Assembly (NCBI GenBank): GCA_937139405.1
Contig: CAKZPV010000050.1
Coordinates: 62,001 to 126,000 of the forward strand
DNA: 64,000 bases
Direction: 5' to 3'
From: an uncultured Nitrospirota bacterium
GTDB lineage: Bacteria > Nitrospirota > Nitrospiria > Nitrospirales > UBA8639
This document shows positions 44,037-52,960 of this stretch, in pieces. The notes beneath the pieces are model-generated. The model was not told where the DNA came from, did no database searches, and worked only from the letters and a program-made list of their open reading frames with translations. A program made the translations under genes and the position numbers. The stretch's first letter is position 1. Every line of letters starts with the position of its first letter.

Positions 44037-45185
44037 GTGAAAGTCGCCATTGTCCATGATTGGTTGACCGGCATGCGTGGGGGAGAGCGGTGTTTGGAAG
44101 CCTTGTGTGAGCTTTTTCCTGATGCGCCGATTTATACTTTGGTCTATGTCAAAGGCAGTGTCTCAGAATCTATTGAATGCCATCCCATTATCGCGAGCTA
44201 TCTGAATCTTCTCCCATTGGTCAAAAAACGGTATCCCTATTTTCTTCCTTTTTTCCCCTCGGCTATCCAATCTTTTAAATTGGATAGTTTTGATTTAATC
44301 CTGAGTTCCAGCCATTGTGTGGCGAAAGGCATACGAGTACCTGATGGGACTTGTCACGTATCTTACATTCATACACCCATGCGATATATTTGGGATGCGC
44401 ATGAACAATATTTTGGGGAGAGAACATTCTTTAGTTTTAAGAACATCGGGATGGCAATTTTTCGAAAACGACTACAGCAGTGGGACGTGGACTCTAATAC
44501 TCATGTGCACGGGTTTATCGCCAATTCTCACAATGTGGCTGAGCGAATCAACCGTCATTACGGACGTGAGGCTTCAGTGGTTCATCCACCGGTAGCATGG
44601 CATTCTTTTGAGGCCTCTGATTGTGATGAGAAATTTTATTTGATGGTCACAGCTTTTGCGCCTTATAAACGTATAGATTTAGCGATTCAAGCTGCCAATA
44701 AATTGAAAATATCGCTAAAAATTATTGGTAAGGGTCAAGAGGAAAATAGATTGAAGCGACTGGCTGGTCCGACGGTAGAGTTTCTTTGTGGTGAAACTGA
44801 TAGAGGCGTTCGGGAAATATACAAAAAATGTCGAGCTGTCCTCTTTCCAGGTGAAGAAGATTTTGGTATCGTGCCTTTAGAAGCGATGGCGAGTGGGAAA
44901 CCGGTCATTGCCTATGGTAAAGGAGGGGCGCTGGAGACTGTTATTCCCTTAAATCCAGTTATTTCTATCGATCAGCCAAAGCATCCTACAGGGGTATTTT
45001 TTTATGAGCAAACAGTAGATGCCCTCAGCGAAGCGATTCAGTTATTTGAAAAGCGAAGAAGCGAATTCCAACCACAGGCCATTCGAGCCCATGTTAAAGG
45101 TTTTGACCGAACATATTTCAAGGAACATATCAAGCAGGTAATTATGACGAATTATGAGCAATTCCGTCAGTGCCACGCATGCTGA
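44037..45185 (+). CDS. Glycosyltransferase family 4, mannosyltransferase-like
   Basis: A 382-residue GT-B transferase from GTG 44037. The N-terminus KVAIVHDWLTGMRGGERCL and the block SYIHTPMRYIWD are typical of the WbdA/WbaZ-type mannosyltransferase group. The C-domain has FYLMVTAFAPYKRIDLAI and the EX7E-type motif FPGEEDFGIVPLEAMASGK. With the GDP-mannose epimerase in the locus, GDP-mannose or a derivative is a likely donor. It overlaps the initiating transferase gene by seven bases. Confidence 0.88.
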   Translation: MKVAIVHDWLTGMRGGERCLEALCELFPDAPIYTLVYVKGSVSESIECHPIIASYLNLLPLVKKRYPYFLPFFPSAIQSFKLDSFDLILSSSHCVAKGIRVPDGTCHVSYIHTPMRYIWDAHEQYFGERTFFSFKNIGMAIFRKRLQQWDVDSNTHVHGFIANSHNVAERINRHYGREASVVHPPVAWHSFEASDCDEKFYLMVTAFAPYKRIDLAIQAANKLKISLKIIGKGQEENRLKRLAGPTVEFLCGETDRGVREIYKKCRAVLFPGEEDFGIVPLEAMASGKPVIAYGKGGALETVIPLNPVISIDQPKHPTGVFFYEQTVDALSEAIQLFEKRRSEFQPQAIRAHVKGFDRTYFKEHIKQVIMTNYEQFRQCHAC

Positions 45186-46579
45186 AACGCCATTCCGAAT
45201 TTTTTAAAAATCTTCTATTCCTTTCTGACCTTTTTCTTATCAGCGCTTGCTGGCTTGCGGCCTATTTTATTCGTTTTTTCGCCCCTATCTTCCCTGTGAC
45301 AAAGGGAATACCTCCGATTGAACCTTATTTGTGGCTACTTTTTCCTATCATTCTTGTGTGGGGAGTCTGTTTTTCCTCTCTAAACCTCTACCGTCCGAGA
45401 CGAATGGGATCTCATTTAGCAGAATTTATTGATTTGGGAAAAGCCAATACGCTCTGCATTTTGATTCTTGTCGCGCTCACATTTTTTTCGAAGACCTTTG
45501 AATTTTCTCGTCTTGTTATTCTGTACTTTTGGTTATTGAATTTAGTGGTTCTAGGATTTTCACGAATGGTGTTCCGCGAAATCCTTAGAATCTTGCGTCG
45601 GTTGGGATATAACCAACGTCATGTGGTGATTATTGGAGCAGGAACCTTAGGACAGCGAGTTGTTCAAATGCTGCAGGTTCACCCCGAGTTAGGGATGACA
45701 GTGCGTGGATACTTGTCCAGAAACGAGGACAAAGTTGGCCAATTGTTGCAAGGAGTCCCTGTTCTTGGAACGTTTCAGAAAGCATCTGAATTCCTCGCTC
45801 GTCAAGTTGATGTTGTGTTTTTGTGTTTGCCTCCCAATGTGGAAGGAGAGGCTGAACGGCTAATGGAAATTCTTTCTGCCACCACTGCTGAAGTCAAAAT
45901 CATCCCCTCTATTTACGAATTTATTACCTTAAGAGCTGAGGCTGAAATTTTTAGCGGCCTTCCTATCATTACGCTACAAGGTTCACCGCTCTATGGGTGG
46001 AATTTATTCTTGAAACGTTGGTTCGATGTAGCTGGAGCGCTAGTGGCACTGGGTGTGACGCTCCCGCTTATGGGCCTAATTGCCCTAACCATTAAAGTGA
46101 CCTCTCCCGGTCCTGTGTTGTACCGTCAGAAGCGTTTAGGGTTAGATGGGAGTTCCTTTGAAATCATCAAATTTCGAACCATGGTTCTGAATGCCGAGTC
46201 AAAAACAGGGCCAGTTTGGGCACAATCAGGCGATGTGAGGTGCACGGCAATGGGAAAGATATTGAGGCAAACCAGCTTTGATGAATTGCCCCAATTTTGG
46301 AATGTTCTTAAAGGGGAGATGAGTATTGTTGGTCCGCGTCCAGAGCGACCTGAGTTTATTCAAAAATTCCGAGAACAATTTCCTCAATACAATCTTCGAC
46401 ACAAAATGAAAGCGGGTATTACAGGATGGGCGCAGGTCAATGGCTTTCGAGGGAATACATCATGGGAAAAACGACTTGCGCATGATATGTATTACATCGA
46501 ACATTGGTCATTCTGGTTGGATATAAAAATTATGCTTCTGACCTTTTGGAAAGGGTTTATTCACCGAGAAGCGTATTGA
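45179..46579 (+). CDS. Undecaprenyl-phosphate sugar-1-phosphate transferase (WbaP-like)
   Basis: A 466-residue polyisoprenyl-phosphate hexose-1-phosphate transferase that starts glycan synthesis on undecaprenyl phosphate. It has four N-terminal spans (about residues 10-120), a Rossmann-like middle domain (VVIIGAGTLGQRVVQML) and the catalytic bacterial-sugar-transferase domain from about residue 280: KRWFDVAGA, SPGPVLYRQKRLG, FEIIKFRTM, SFDELPQFWNVLKGEMS, VGPRPERPEF. ATG 45179 overlaps the upstream stop; a GTG three codons earlier is possible. Last gene of the locus, convergent with metG. Confidence 0.92.
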   Translation: MLKRHSEFFKNLLFLSDLFLISACWLAAYFIRFFAPIFPVTKGIPPIEPYLWLLFPIILVWGVCFSSLNLYRPRRMGSHLAEFIDLGKANTLCILILVALTFFSKTFEFSRLVILYFWLLNLVVLGFSRMVFREILRILRRLGYNQRHVVIIGAGTLGQRVVQMLQVHPELGMTVRGYLSRNEDKVGQLLQGVPVLGTFQKASEFLARQVDVVFLCLPPNVEGEAERLMEILSATTAEVKIIPSIYEFITLRAEAEIFSGLPIITLQGSPLYGWNLFLKRWFDVAGALVALGVTLPLMGLIALTIKVTSPGPVLYRQKRLGLDGSSFEIIKFRTMVLNAESKTGPVWAQSGDVRCTAMGKILRQTSFDELPQFWNVLKGEMSIVGPRPERPEFIQKFREQFPQYNLRHKMKAGITGWAQVNGFRGNTSWEKRLAHDMYYIEHWSFWLDIKIMLLTFWKGFIHREAY

Positions 46580-46618
46580 AGTATTGAATAAAAGGCGCGA
46601 ATGTTTTCCCTTTCCCAA

Positions 46619-48595
46619 TTATTTCACCTTGGTGCCGACAGGTATGTCTTCAGAGACGCCGAGTAATCCCAGCATTTCGTTCTCTCCGGCGGCGAGGACC
46701 ATGCCTTGTGATTCTATGCCCATGAGTTTTGCTGGCTTGAGATTCGCTACTACTACAATGGTTTTTCCCACCAAGTCTTCTGGCGCGTATTTCTTGCCGA
46801 TACCTGCCACTATCTGACGGTGTTCTGTCCCGATATCTACCTTCAGCTTTAAGAGTTTTGACGATTTCGGTACTCGTTCGGCTTCAAGAATTTTTGCGAT
46901 TTTTAATTGGACTTTTTGGAACTCATCAATTCCTATCATCGGTGCGTCGTGAGAAGTTAAAGGAGATGGTGCCAGAGGTACTGTTTGAGTGTTTTTTCCT
47001 GTCGTGAGAGGTGGATTTGGTGAAAAAGCGGGCTGGGATTCCTCTGTTCTTGGCATGTCTTTTTTAGGAAACAATGATGCACCTTTCGTGACTGGGTTGA
47101 TATATGCGTATTCGCCCCAGTTTGGATAGTTCAAAAACGCGGAATTTGAAATGTCTACTGTCAACCCTAATCGGGTTTTCATGCTCTCTGCGGTGTGAGG
47201 CATGAATGGCATAAGAGCGTAGGTCAGAAATCGTAAAGTTTCTGCCAGATGGAATAAGACGGTGTGAAGCCTTGGTGTCTTTTCAGGATCTTTTGCTAAC
47301 ACCCAAGGTGCCGTTTTATCGATATATTGATTGGCCATTTGAACTAATCCGAATATAGTTTCTAAGGCACGATGAAACTCCAAGCTATAAAGGTGGTGTT
47401 CAATTTTCTCAAAAAGGGTCGATGCGGTCTGTTGGAGTTGATGGTCCCATTCAGTTTCCGTTTCGGGGGCATTTGATGGAATCATATTCTTGGAGAAATT
47501 GCCGAGCATTGCGAGAGATCGAGAAACAAAATTCCCCAAGTCATTAGCGAGTTCCGCTTGGTAGCGGCCATGAAAGGTCGTCAAAGAAAAATCGCCATCT
47601 TGGCCAAATGGCACTTCGCGGAGCAAAAAATATCGAAAAGCATCGGTGCCGAATTCTTGTACCATGGCATGTGGATCAACCACATTTCCGCGACTTTTTG
47701 ACATCTTTTCCCCATTCATAGTCCACCATCCATGGGCAAAGATGGATTGCGGGAGCGGTCGCTCCATGCCCATGAGCATCGTAGACCAATACACCGCGTG
47801 GGTCGTGAGAATATCTTTACCGACTAAGTGAACGGATGCAGGCCAGAATTCTGAAGCTTTTGGATGAGAAGAGAGATATTCTAATCCTGAAAGGTAGTTG
47901 ACCAGTGCATCGAACCACACATAGGTGACGCAGTCACGGTCAAAAGGTAGTTCGATTCCCCATGAGAGACGTGATTTGGGTCGTGAAATGGAGAGATCCT
48001 CGAGAGGCTTTTGTAGAAACCCGAGCACTTCATTGCGTCGAGATTCAGGCTGAATAAAATCAAGGTGAGTCTGTATATGTTCTTTGAGTTGATCTTGAAA
48101 TTGACTCATGCGAAAAAAATAGTTGCGCTCACTGACTTGTTCCACGGGGCGCTGACAATCGGGGCAGAGACCTTTTTTCACGTCCTTTTCTGTCCAAAAA
48201 CGTTCGTCGAAAGTGCAGTACCATCCTGTGTATTCGGCTTGATAAATCAGTCCCTTGTCATAAAGGTTCTGTAAGTAGCGTTGTACAACGGTTTGGTGTT
48301 GAGGATCGGTAGTGCGAACAAAGCCGTCTTGGGCAATGTTCAATTTCGTCCACAAATCCTTGAATTTAGGCATGAGCTGATCGCAATGGGTTTGCGGATC
48401 AATGTTCGCCTTTGACGCGGCCTGCTGTACTTTTTGACCATGTTCGTCTAACCCAGTGAGAAAAAACACCTCATATCCTCGCAGACGATAAAAACGGGCT
48501 AACACATCAGCGGCAATCGTCGTATAGGCATGGCCGATATGTGGTACATCATTGACATAATAAATGGGCGTGGTGACGTAAAACCGCTTAGACAT
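46619..48595 (-). CDS. metG: Methionyl-tRNA synthetase
   Basis: A 658-residue class I aminoacyl-tRNA synthetase. The HIGH-type motif is in NDVPHIGHAYTT (residue about 15), a zinc knuckle region has YCTFDERFW and LCPDCQRP, and the KMSKS loop is GEKMSKSRGNVV. The anticodon-binding helices follow. After a Pro/Thr-rich linker (about residues 510-555), a C-terminal EMAP/OB tRNA-binding domain ends the protein (VQLKIAKILEAERVPKS, SQGMVLAA). It is downstream of holB and tmk on the same strand. Confidence 0.97.
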   Translation of the reverse strand: MSKRFYVTTPIYYVNDVPHIGHAYTTIAADVLARFYRLRGYEVFFLTGLDEHGQKVQQAASKANIDPQTHCDQLMPKFKDLWTKLNIAQDGFVRTTDPQHQTVVQRYLQNLYDKGLIYQAEYTGWYCTFDERFWTEKDVKKGLCPDCQRPVEQVSERNYFFRMSQFQDQLKEHIQTHLDFIQPESRRNEVLGFLQKPLEDLSISRPKSRLSWGIELPFDRDCVTYVWFDALVNYLSGLEYLSSHPKASEFWPASVHLVGKDILTTHAVYWSTMLMGMERPLPQSIFAHGWWTMNGEKMSKSRGNVVDPHAMVQEFGTDAFRYFLLREVPFGQDGDFSLTTFHGRYQAELANDLGNFVSRSLAMLGNFSKNMIPSNAPETETEWDHQLQQTASTLFEKIEHHLYSLEFHRALETIFGLVQMANQYIDKTAPWVLAKDPEKTPRLHTVLFHLAETLRFLTYALMPFMPHTAESMKTRLGLTVDISNSAFLNYPNWGEYAYINPVTKGASLFPKKDMPRTEESQPAFSPNPPLTTGKNTQTVPLAPSPLTSHDAPMIGIDEFQKVQLKIAKILEAERVPKSSKLLKLKVDIGTEHRQIVAGIGKKYAPEDLVGKTIVVVANLKPAKLMGIESQGMVLAAGENEMLGLLGVSEDIPVGTKVK

Positions 48596-48681
48596 AACGA
48601 AAAGATTCCTTTGGTTCAGGAGAAAGAAAAGTCTTGTTTAGTTTTAGGCCGTTCCGTTCTATCGGAAGACCATTTTTAAGG

Positions 48682-49707
48682 TTATTCATGCGTAGAAACA
48701 AGATCTAAGTGATCCTGTAGATGGAAGAAAAACTGTTCCAACCGAATTTGCATGTTCAGATTCCGTTGATGCCCTCGTTCAAGCTGATGTAATTCTTGCA
48801 AGAGTTCAATGATAGCTGAAGGCGTGATTTGTTTCGCTAACTGCTGAATGGTGTGTACTTGGTCGCGATAGAACATGGGAGTCTTTGATTCGTCTAATGC
48901 TAGCAAGAGCACGTCTCGAAGAGCTTGCTGAAACCAATAGATGGCTTCTGGAACTTGGTTGGCCTTTACGAGGCTTTCGCTCATATCAAATACCTGCGCT
49001 GCTGAAGTCAGTGGTTCGCCAAATAACAAGGCCCAGTATTGTCGAAGTTTGATTTTTAATTCTTCAGGGTCTAAGCGGAGGGCCTGTCCCAGCCGGCCTT
49101 CCGAGAAGGCAGAGACTAGCGTGGTGTCATTTGATTTCATGGATGTATGTTGCGTGAGAAACGCATCAATGTCATGTATTGGCAAGGGAGCAAATCGAAG
49201 TGCAATACATCGTGATCGAATTGTGGGTAAGAGATGTTCAGGGCGGCTGGAGATGAGGAGGAAGAGGCAGTGGTCTGGAGGATCTTCCAATGTTTTCAAT
49301 AAAGCGTTTGCTGCCTCAATGGTCATGGTGTCAGCGTCATCAATAAGGCAGATCTTATGTGATCCCACAAGCGGACGATAAATGACCAAATGTTCGATAG
49401 CGCGAATTTGGTCAATTTTTATCTTTGGATTTTGTTTTTGCCCCTCTTCAGGCTGGATAAGTAAACAATCAGGATGGATGGCTTGTTCAACTTGATGACA
49501 TGACCGACAGGTCCCACAGGCATCAGGCGTTGAATCATTTTGCCGATGTTCGCAGTGAAGTAATTGAGTAAGGGCCATTGCGGTGTATCGTTTCCCAATA
49601 GCTGGTTCGCCATGAAAGAGATAGGCATGGCCAAGGTGATTTATCTTGACCGCAGTTTGCAGCCATTTGATGGGACGTTGATGCCCGATGATGTGATGAA
49701 ATGGCAT
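48682..49707 (-). CDS. holB: DNA polymerase III delta-prime subunit
   Basis: A 341-residue clamp-loader subunit. The AAA+ N-domain has a modified P-loop, FHGEPAIGKRYTAM, with Arg in place of the Thr/Ser after GK, which agrees with delta-prime not acting as an ATPase. A zinc module follows (CGTCRSCHQ and an upstream Cys), then KIKIDQIRAIE, CLIDDADTMTIEAANALLK and the arginine-finger motif SSRPEHLLPTIRSRC. The C-terminal collar domain is helical. It starts 28 bases after the tmk stop, the usual tmk-holB pairing in bacteria. Confidence 0.94.
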   Translation of the reverse strand: MPFHHIIGHQRPIKWLQTAVKINHLGHAYLFHGEPAIGKRYTAMALTQLLHCEHRQNDSTPDACGTCRSCHQVEQAIHPDCLLIQPEEGQKQNPKIKIDQIRAIEHLVIYRPLVGSHKICLIDDADTMTIEAANALLKTLEDPPDHCLFLLISSRPEHLLPTIRSRCIALRFAPLPIHDIDAFLTQHTSMKSNDTTLVSAFSEGRLGQALRLDPEELKIKLRQYWALLFGEPLTSAAQVFDMSESLVKANQVPEAIYWFQQALRDVLLLALDESKTPMFYRDQVHTIQQLAKQITPSAIIELLQELHQLERGHQRNLNMQIRLEQFFFHLQDHLDLVSTHE

Positions 49708-49735
49708 TTTTCAGAATTATTTCCGAATGACGAAT

Positions 49736-50452
49736 TTATTTGTTTCCCGAAGATTGGATCAAACGTAGAGACTTTGTATGGTAGATCATCTGTTCAACAA
49801 TGGCTGCAATATGTGAGGTTAAGGCCTGTGGCGATTGCCGTGCATCAACTTTTTTAATTCGAGTCGGGTTTTCTTTAGCCAAAGAGACAAACCCACGACG
49901 GACGCGTTGATGAAAGGCGAATGATTCTTGATCGAGTCGGTCTTGTTTTTTAGACTGTTGGCGTCTGGCTAAACCCTCCTGAATGGGGAGATCAAGGAAA
50001 AATGTCAAATGAGGCTGGAGTCTATTTGCAATAAATTGCTGAGTCTGGTTCAGCATCGATTTATCGAGCCTACGTGCATAGCCTTGATAGGCCATCGTAG
50101 AGTCAAAAAACCGATCACACAGGACAATCATTCCCTTCTCCAAGGCGGGTTGAATGACATGTGCGATATGTTGAGCGCGAGCGGCAAAAATGAGCATGGC
50201 TTCGCAGGCGGGTGTGATAGGCTCTATTAGAGCATTGGGTTGTACCCGAGTGAGCATGAGTTTTCGAATTCGTTCAGCTAGCGGAGTGCCCCCGGGCTCT
50301 CGAGTTTCGAGGACGTGGAAGCCTTGGCCTCGTAGGGAACGAGCGAGGCTTCGACATTGGGTAGACTTGCCAGAACCTTCCGTACCTTCGAATGTAATAA
50401 AGGCTCCGCTGCGGGAACGAGATTTCTTGTTGTGATGGCTTGTGAATTTCAT
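49736..50452 (-). CDS. tmk: Thymidylate kinase
   Basis: A 238-residue dTMP kinase from ATG 50452 (AGAGG eight bases upstream; a TTG lies one codon before). The P-loop is FEGTEGSGKSTQ, the substrate motif is TREPGGTPLAERIR, and DRFFDSTMAYQGYAR is the DR(Y/F) motif that binds dTMP. The lid region contains RRQQSKKQDRLDQE. The N-terminus carries about 17 extra, mostly basic residues before the first strand compared with typical enzymes of about 210 residues. Confidence 0.95.
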   Translation of the reverse strand: MKFTSHHNKKSRSRSGAFITFEGTEGSGKSTQCRSLARSLRGQGFHVLETREPGGTPLAERIRKLMLTRVQPNALIEPITPACEAMLIFAARAQHIAHVIQPALEKGMIVLCDRFFDSTMAYQGYARRLDKSMLNQTQQFIANRLQPHLTFFLDLPIQEGLARRQQSKKQDRLDQESFAFHQRVRRGFVSLAKENPTRIKKVDARQSPQALTSHIAAIVEQMIYHTKSLRLIQSSGNK

Positions 50453-50603
50453 CAAAAATGCCTCTTGGCACTATAGTCTAAGTCATTGAAATTCTAAAGA
50501 AAAGTCTTGCCCGTATGCTATTGGAATTGTAAGATACTTGAGGCGTTCTCTGTCTTTTTTTCAGAGTACTTGTTCTTGTGACGATGAAGACCTGTCATTT
50601 TCC

Positions 50604-51281
50604 ATGAATACCTTACGCGCCTCTCTTAAACGATATTTCCTCACCGGGTTGCTCGTGATCACTCCGATTTGGGGTACTATTCTCATTTTAAAAACCCTAT
50701 TTGTCACGGTAGATAGCATTCTCGGGACAGCCTTAGCCGATTTAGTTTTGCCGGATTATTATTTTCCTGGTCTTGGGATCATGGCTCTGGTGTTGTTAAT
50801 CCTGTTTGCCGGCGTTTTAGCAACAAATTTTTTGGGAAAGCGGATGGTGAGCCGTTGGGAAGAGTTTTTAGATCGCGTGCCTATCGTACGGGGTATTTAT
50901 GCCACATTGAAGTCCATGATGGACATTCTATCTTTTAAACAGCGGGAAAAATATGACAAGGTTGTCATGATTCAGTTCCCTAAAAATGGGAATTATTGCC
51001 TCGCGTTTGTGACCGGGGAGACCCGAGAAGAAATTCAATGTTTAGCCTCAGAACCGCTGGTCCACGTGTTTGTACCGACTTCTCCTAATCCGACTTCAGG
51101 TTATTTTTTGCTTGTACCAGAATCGGAAGTTGTTCCGGTAGAGATGAGTGTTGAAGAGGCTATGAAATTGATTGTATCCGGAGGATTCTATTCTCCACAG
51201 GAAAAATCCTCTGGCATTGAATTTGCTCAAAAAACCAGTACAATGAGTGTTAAGCCTACGCCGAAAGTTTCTGCACCATAA
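50604..51281 (+). CDS. DUF502 family membrane protein
   Basis: From ATG 50604 the protein has 225 residues, starting MNTLRASLKRYFLTGLLV, the usual N-terminus of this family; a TTG at 50538 adds 22 unlikely residues. Two membrane spans (about residues 12-35 and 57-80) are followed by the conserved RVPIVRGIYATLKSMMD and a cytoplasmic or periplasmic beta domain with VFVPTSPNPTSGYFLLVP. The biochemical function of the family is not established. The C-terminal tail is Ser/Thr/Pro-rich. glmU begins 32 bases downstream. Confidence 0.88.
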   Translation: MNTLRASLKRYFLTGLLVITPIWGTILILKTLFVTVDSILGTALADLVLPDYYFPGLGIMALVLLILFAGVLATNFLGKRMVSRWEEFLDRVPIVRGIYATLKSMMDILSFKQREKYDKVVMIQFPKNGNYCLAFVTGETREEIQCLASEPLVHVFVPTSPNPTSGYFLLVPESEVVPVEMSVEEAMKLIVSGGFYSPQEKSSGIEFAQKTSTMSVKPTPKVSAP

Positions 51282-51313
51282 AATGGCATATTGTCTGATT
51301 TTTACCTGTTCTC

Positions 51314-52825
51314 ATGAGTAGCCAAAATAACACATCGGTCATCATTCTTGCCGCAGGACAAGGCACACGAATGAAATCAATGTTACCAAAAGTGCTGCAT
51401 TCTGTTGCAGGACGTCCCATGTTGGGCTACGCGATGCTCCAAGCCCGTGAGATTGCTAGTAAAAATGTGGCTGTCGTAATAGGTCATGGAGCCGATCACG
51501 TACGAGCCTATTTGGAAGAGGAACAGGCCCAATTCAATCCTGTTCTTGTCGTGGAACAAACCCAGCAACTAGGGACTGGGCATGCTGTTCAATTAGCCTA
51601 TCCAGCACTTGTAAGGGATTCCTCCTCCGTAGCAAGCCAGTATGTGATCATGTGTGGTGACACACCCTTATTAACCACGAAAACTGTTTCAACATTAGTG
51701 AATTATCATCAATCTGAAGGCGCGACACTGACATTATTAACCACCATTTTGCCCGATCCTAGTGGGTATGGCCGAGTCATTCGTGGGAAAGTAGGAACGG
51801 TTTGCCGGGTTGTTGAAGATCGAGATGCTTCGCCAGAGGAAAAACAGGTATCTGAAATTAATGTCGGGACCTATGTTGTGGAAGCCAAATTTCTTGAAAA
51901 AGCTCTTGGGCAACTACACCCTCAAAATGCACAAGGAGAATATTACCTCACTGACATTATTGAGATGGCAGTTCAGGAAGAAAAGAAAGTTGTGGCGTGG
52001 GTGACCAAAGATTCTTTAGAAACGACCGGGGTGAATACGCGGGTGCATCTGGCACTGGCGGAAAAAGAAATGCGTCGTCGGATTTGTGATCGGTTGATGT
52101 TGGATGGAGTCACGATATTAGATCCGGAGCATGTGGTGGTCGACCATCAAGTGACGGTTGGTCGGGATACCGTCCTTCATCCAGGGGTCGTGCTTGAGGG
52201 CCAGACTCAGGTTGGTGAACAATGTACGATTCGTGCTAATTCACGAATTGCCAATTCGATTGTGCATCGAGGGGTCACTATTCAAGATACTTGTGTGCTT
52301 CAGGATTCAACAGTTGAAGAGGAAGCTGTAATTGGTCCGATGGCTCATCTGCGACCAGGAACAGTAATCCATCGAAAAGCCAAGATCGGAAACTTTGTGG
52401 AACTGAAAAAAACCGAGGTTGGGGAGGGGTCAAAGGTGAATCACCTCAGTTATCTTGGGGATACCTGCATCGGCGAGAATGTCAATGTTGGTGCTGGAAC
52501 CATTACCTGTAATTATGATGGCTATCGAAAGGCAAAAACTATTATTGAAGACAATGTGTTTATTGGAAGCGATGTTCAACTCATTGCCCCTGTCACTATT
52601 GGTGCTGGGGCCATAATCGCTGCGGGGACGACCGTTACCGAAAACGTTCCGGCTGATGCCTTAGGCATATCTCGTGTGTCACAGATTAATAAAGAAGGAA
52701 CGGCATCACGTCGCCGAGCCTTGTTGGATCCCTCGGTTCTCCCCTCCAATGGTAAAAGCGGTAAGGCTGAAGAGCAGCCTTCAATAACACCGGTTCTTCA
52801 GAAGCAAGAAGAATCACCAAAATAA
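51314..52825 (+). CDS. glmU: Bifunctional UDP-N-acetylglucosamine pyrophosphorylase / glucosamine-1-phosphate acetyltransferase
   Basis: A 503-residue enzyme that acetylates glucosamine-1-phosphate and then couples it to UTP. The N-terminal uridyltransferase has ILAAGQGTRMKSMLPKVLH and MCGDTPLL; the C-terminal left-handed beta-helix has the hexapeptide repeats and the acetyl-CoA-site region KIGNFVELKKTEVGEGSK, HLSYLGDTCIG and GTITCNYDGYRK. About 45 extra residues at the C-terminus are Ser/Pro/Lys/Glu-rich and beyond the normal end of the enzyme (about 456 residues). UDP-GlcNAc feeds peptidoglycan and LPS. glmS follows. Confidence 0.96.
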   Translation: MSSQNNTSVIILAAGQGTRMKSMLPKVLHSVAGRPMLGYAMLQAREIASKNVAVVIGHGADHVRAYLEEEQAQFNPVLVVEQTQQLGTGHAVQLAYPALVRDSSSVASQYVIMCGDTPLLTTKTVSTLVNYHQSEGATLTLLTTILPDPSGYGRVIRGKVGTVCRVVEDRDASPEEKQVSEINVGTYVVEAKFLEKALGQLHPQNAQGEYYLTDIIEMAVQEEKKVVAWVTKDSLETTGVNTRVHLALAEKEMRRRICDRLMLDGVTILDPEHVVVDHQVTVGRDTVLHPGVVLEGQTQVGEQCTIRANSRIANSIVHRGVTIQDTCVLQDSTVEEEAVIGPMAHLRPGTVIHRKAKIGNFVELKKTEVGEGSKVNHLSYLGDTCIGENVNVGAGTITCNYDGYRKAKTIIEDNVFIGSDVQLIAPVTIGAGAIIAAGTTVTENVPADALGISRVSQINKEGTASRRRALLDPSVLPSNGKSGKAEEQPSITPVLQKQEESPK

Positions 52826-52880
52826 GGCTCTGGGTATATTTCTCCCGATTGGCCTCGTGAAGGTCTACATTTCACCTTAA

Positions 52881-52907
52881 GATATTTCATGAATTTACCG
52901 AAATATC
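52881..52907 (+). promoter_or_regulatory. AT-rich hairpin in the glmU-glmS gap
   Basis: GATATTTC (52881-52888) and GAAATATC (52900-52907) form a perfect 8-bp stem with an 11-base loop, 53 bases before the glmS start. There is no T-run for a terminator, and the conserved core of the glmS ribozyme is not present. It may be an operator or a processing site. Confidence 0.35.
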
Positions 52908-52960
52908 ACATATCTTTCTGCAACGGTCTATAACTAAATAAAATAAGGAAGTGCGAGCTT

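Noticed and set aside
48682-49707. Altered P-loop of HolB as a sign of damage
   Set aside because: Delta-prime subunits commonly lack a functional ATP site; the rest of the protein is intact.
52826-52960. glmS ribozyme
   Set aside because: The gap is short and the conserved ribozyme core was not found; only a simple 8-bp stem is seen.
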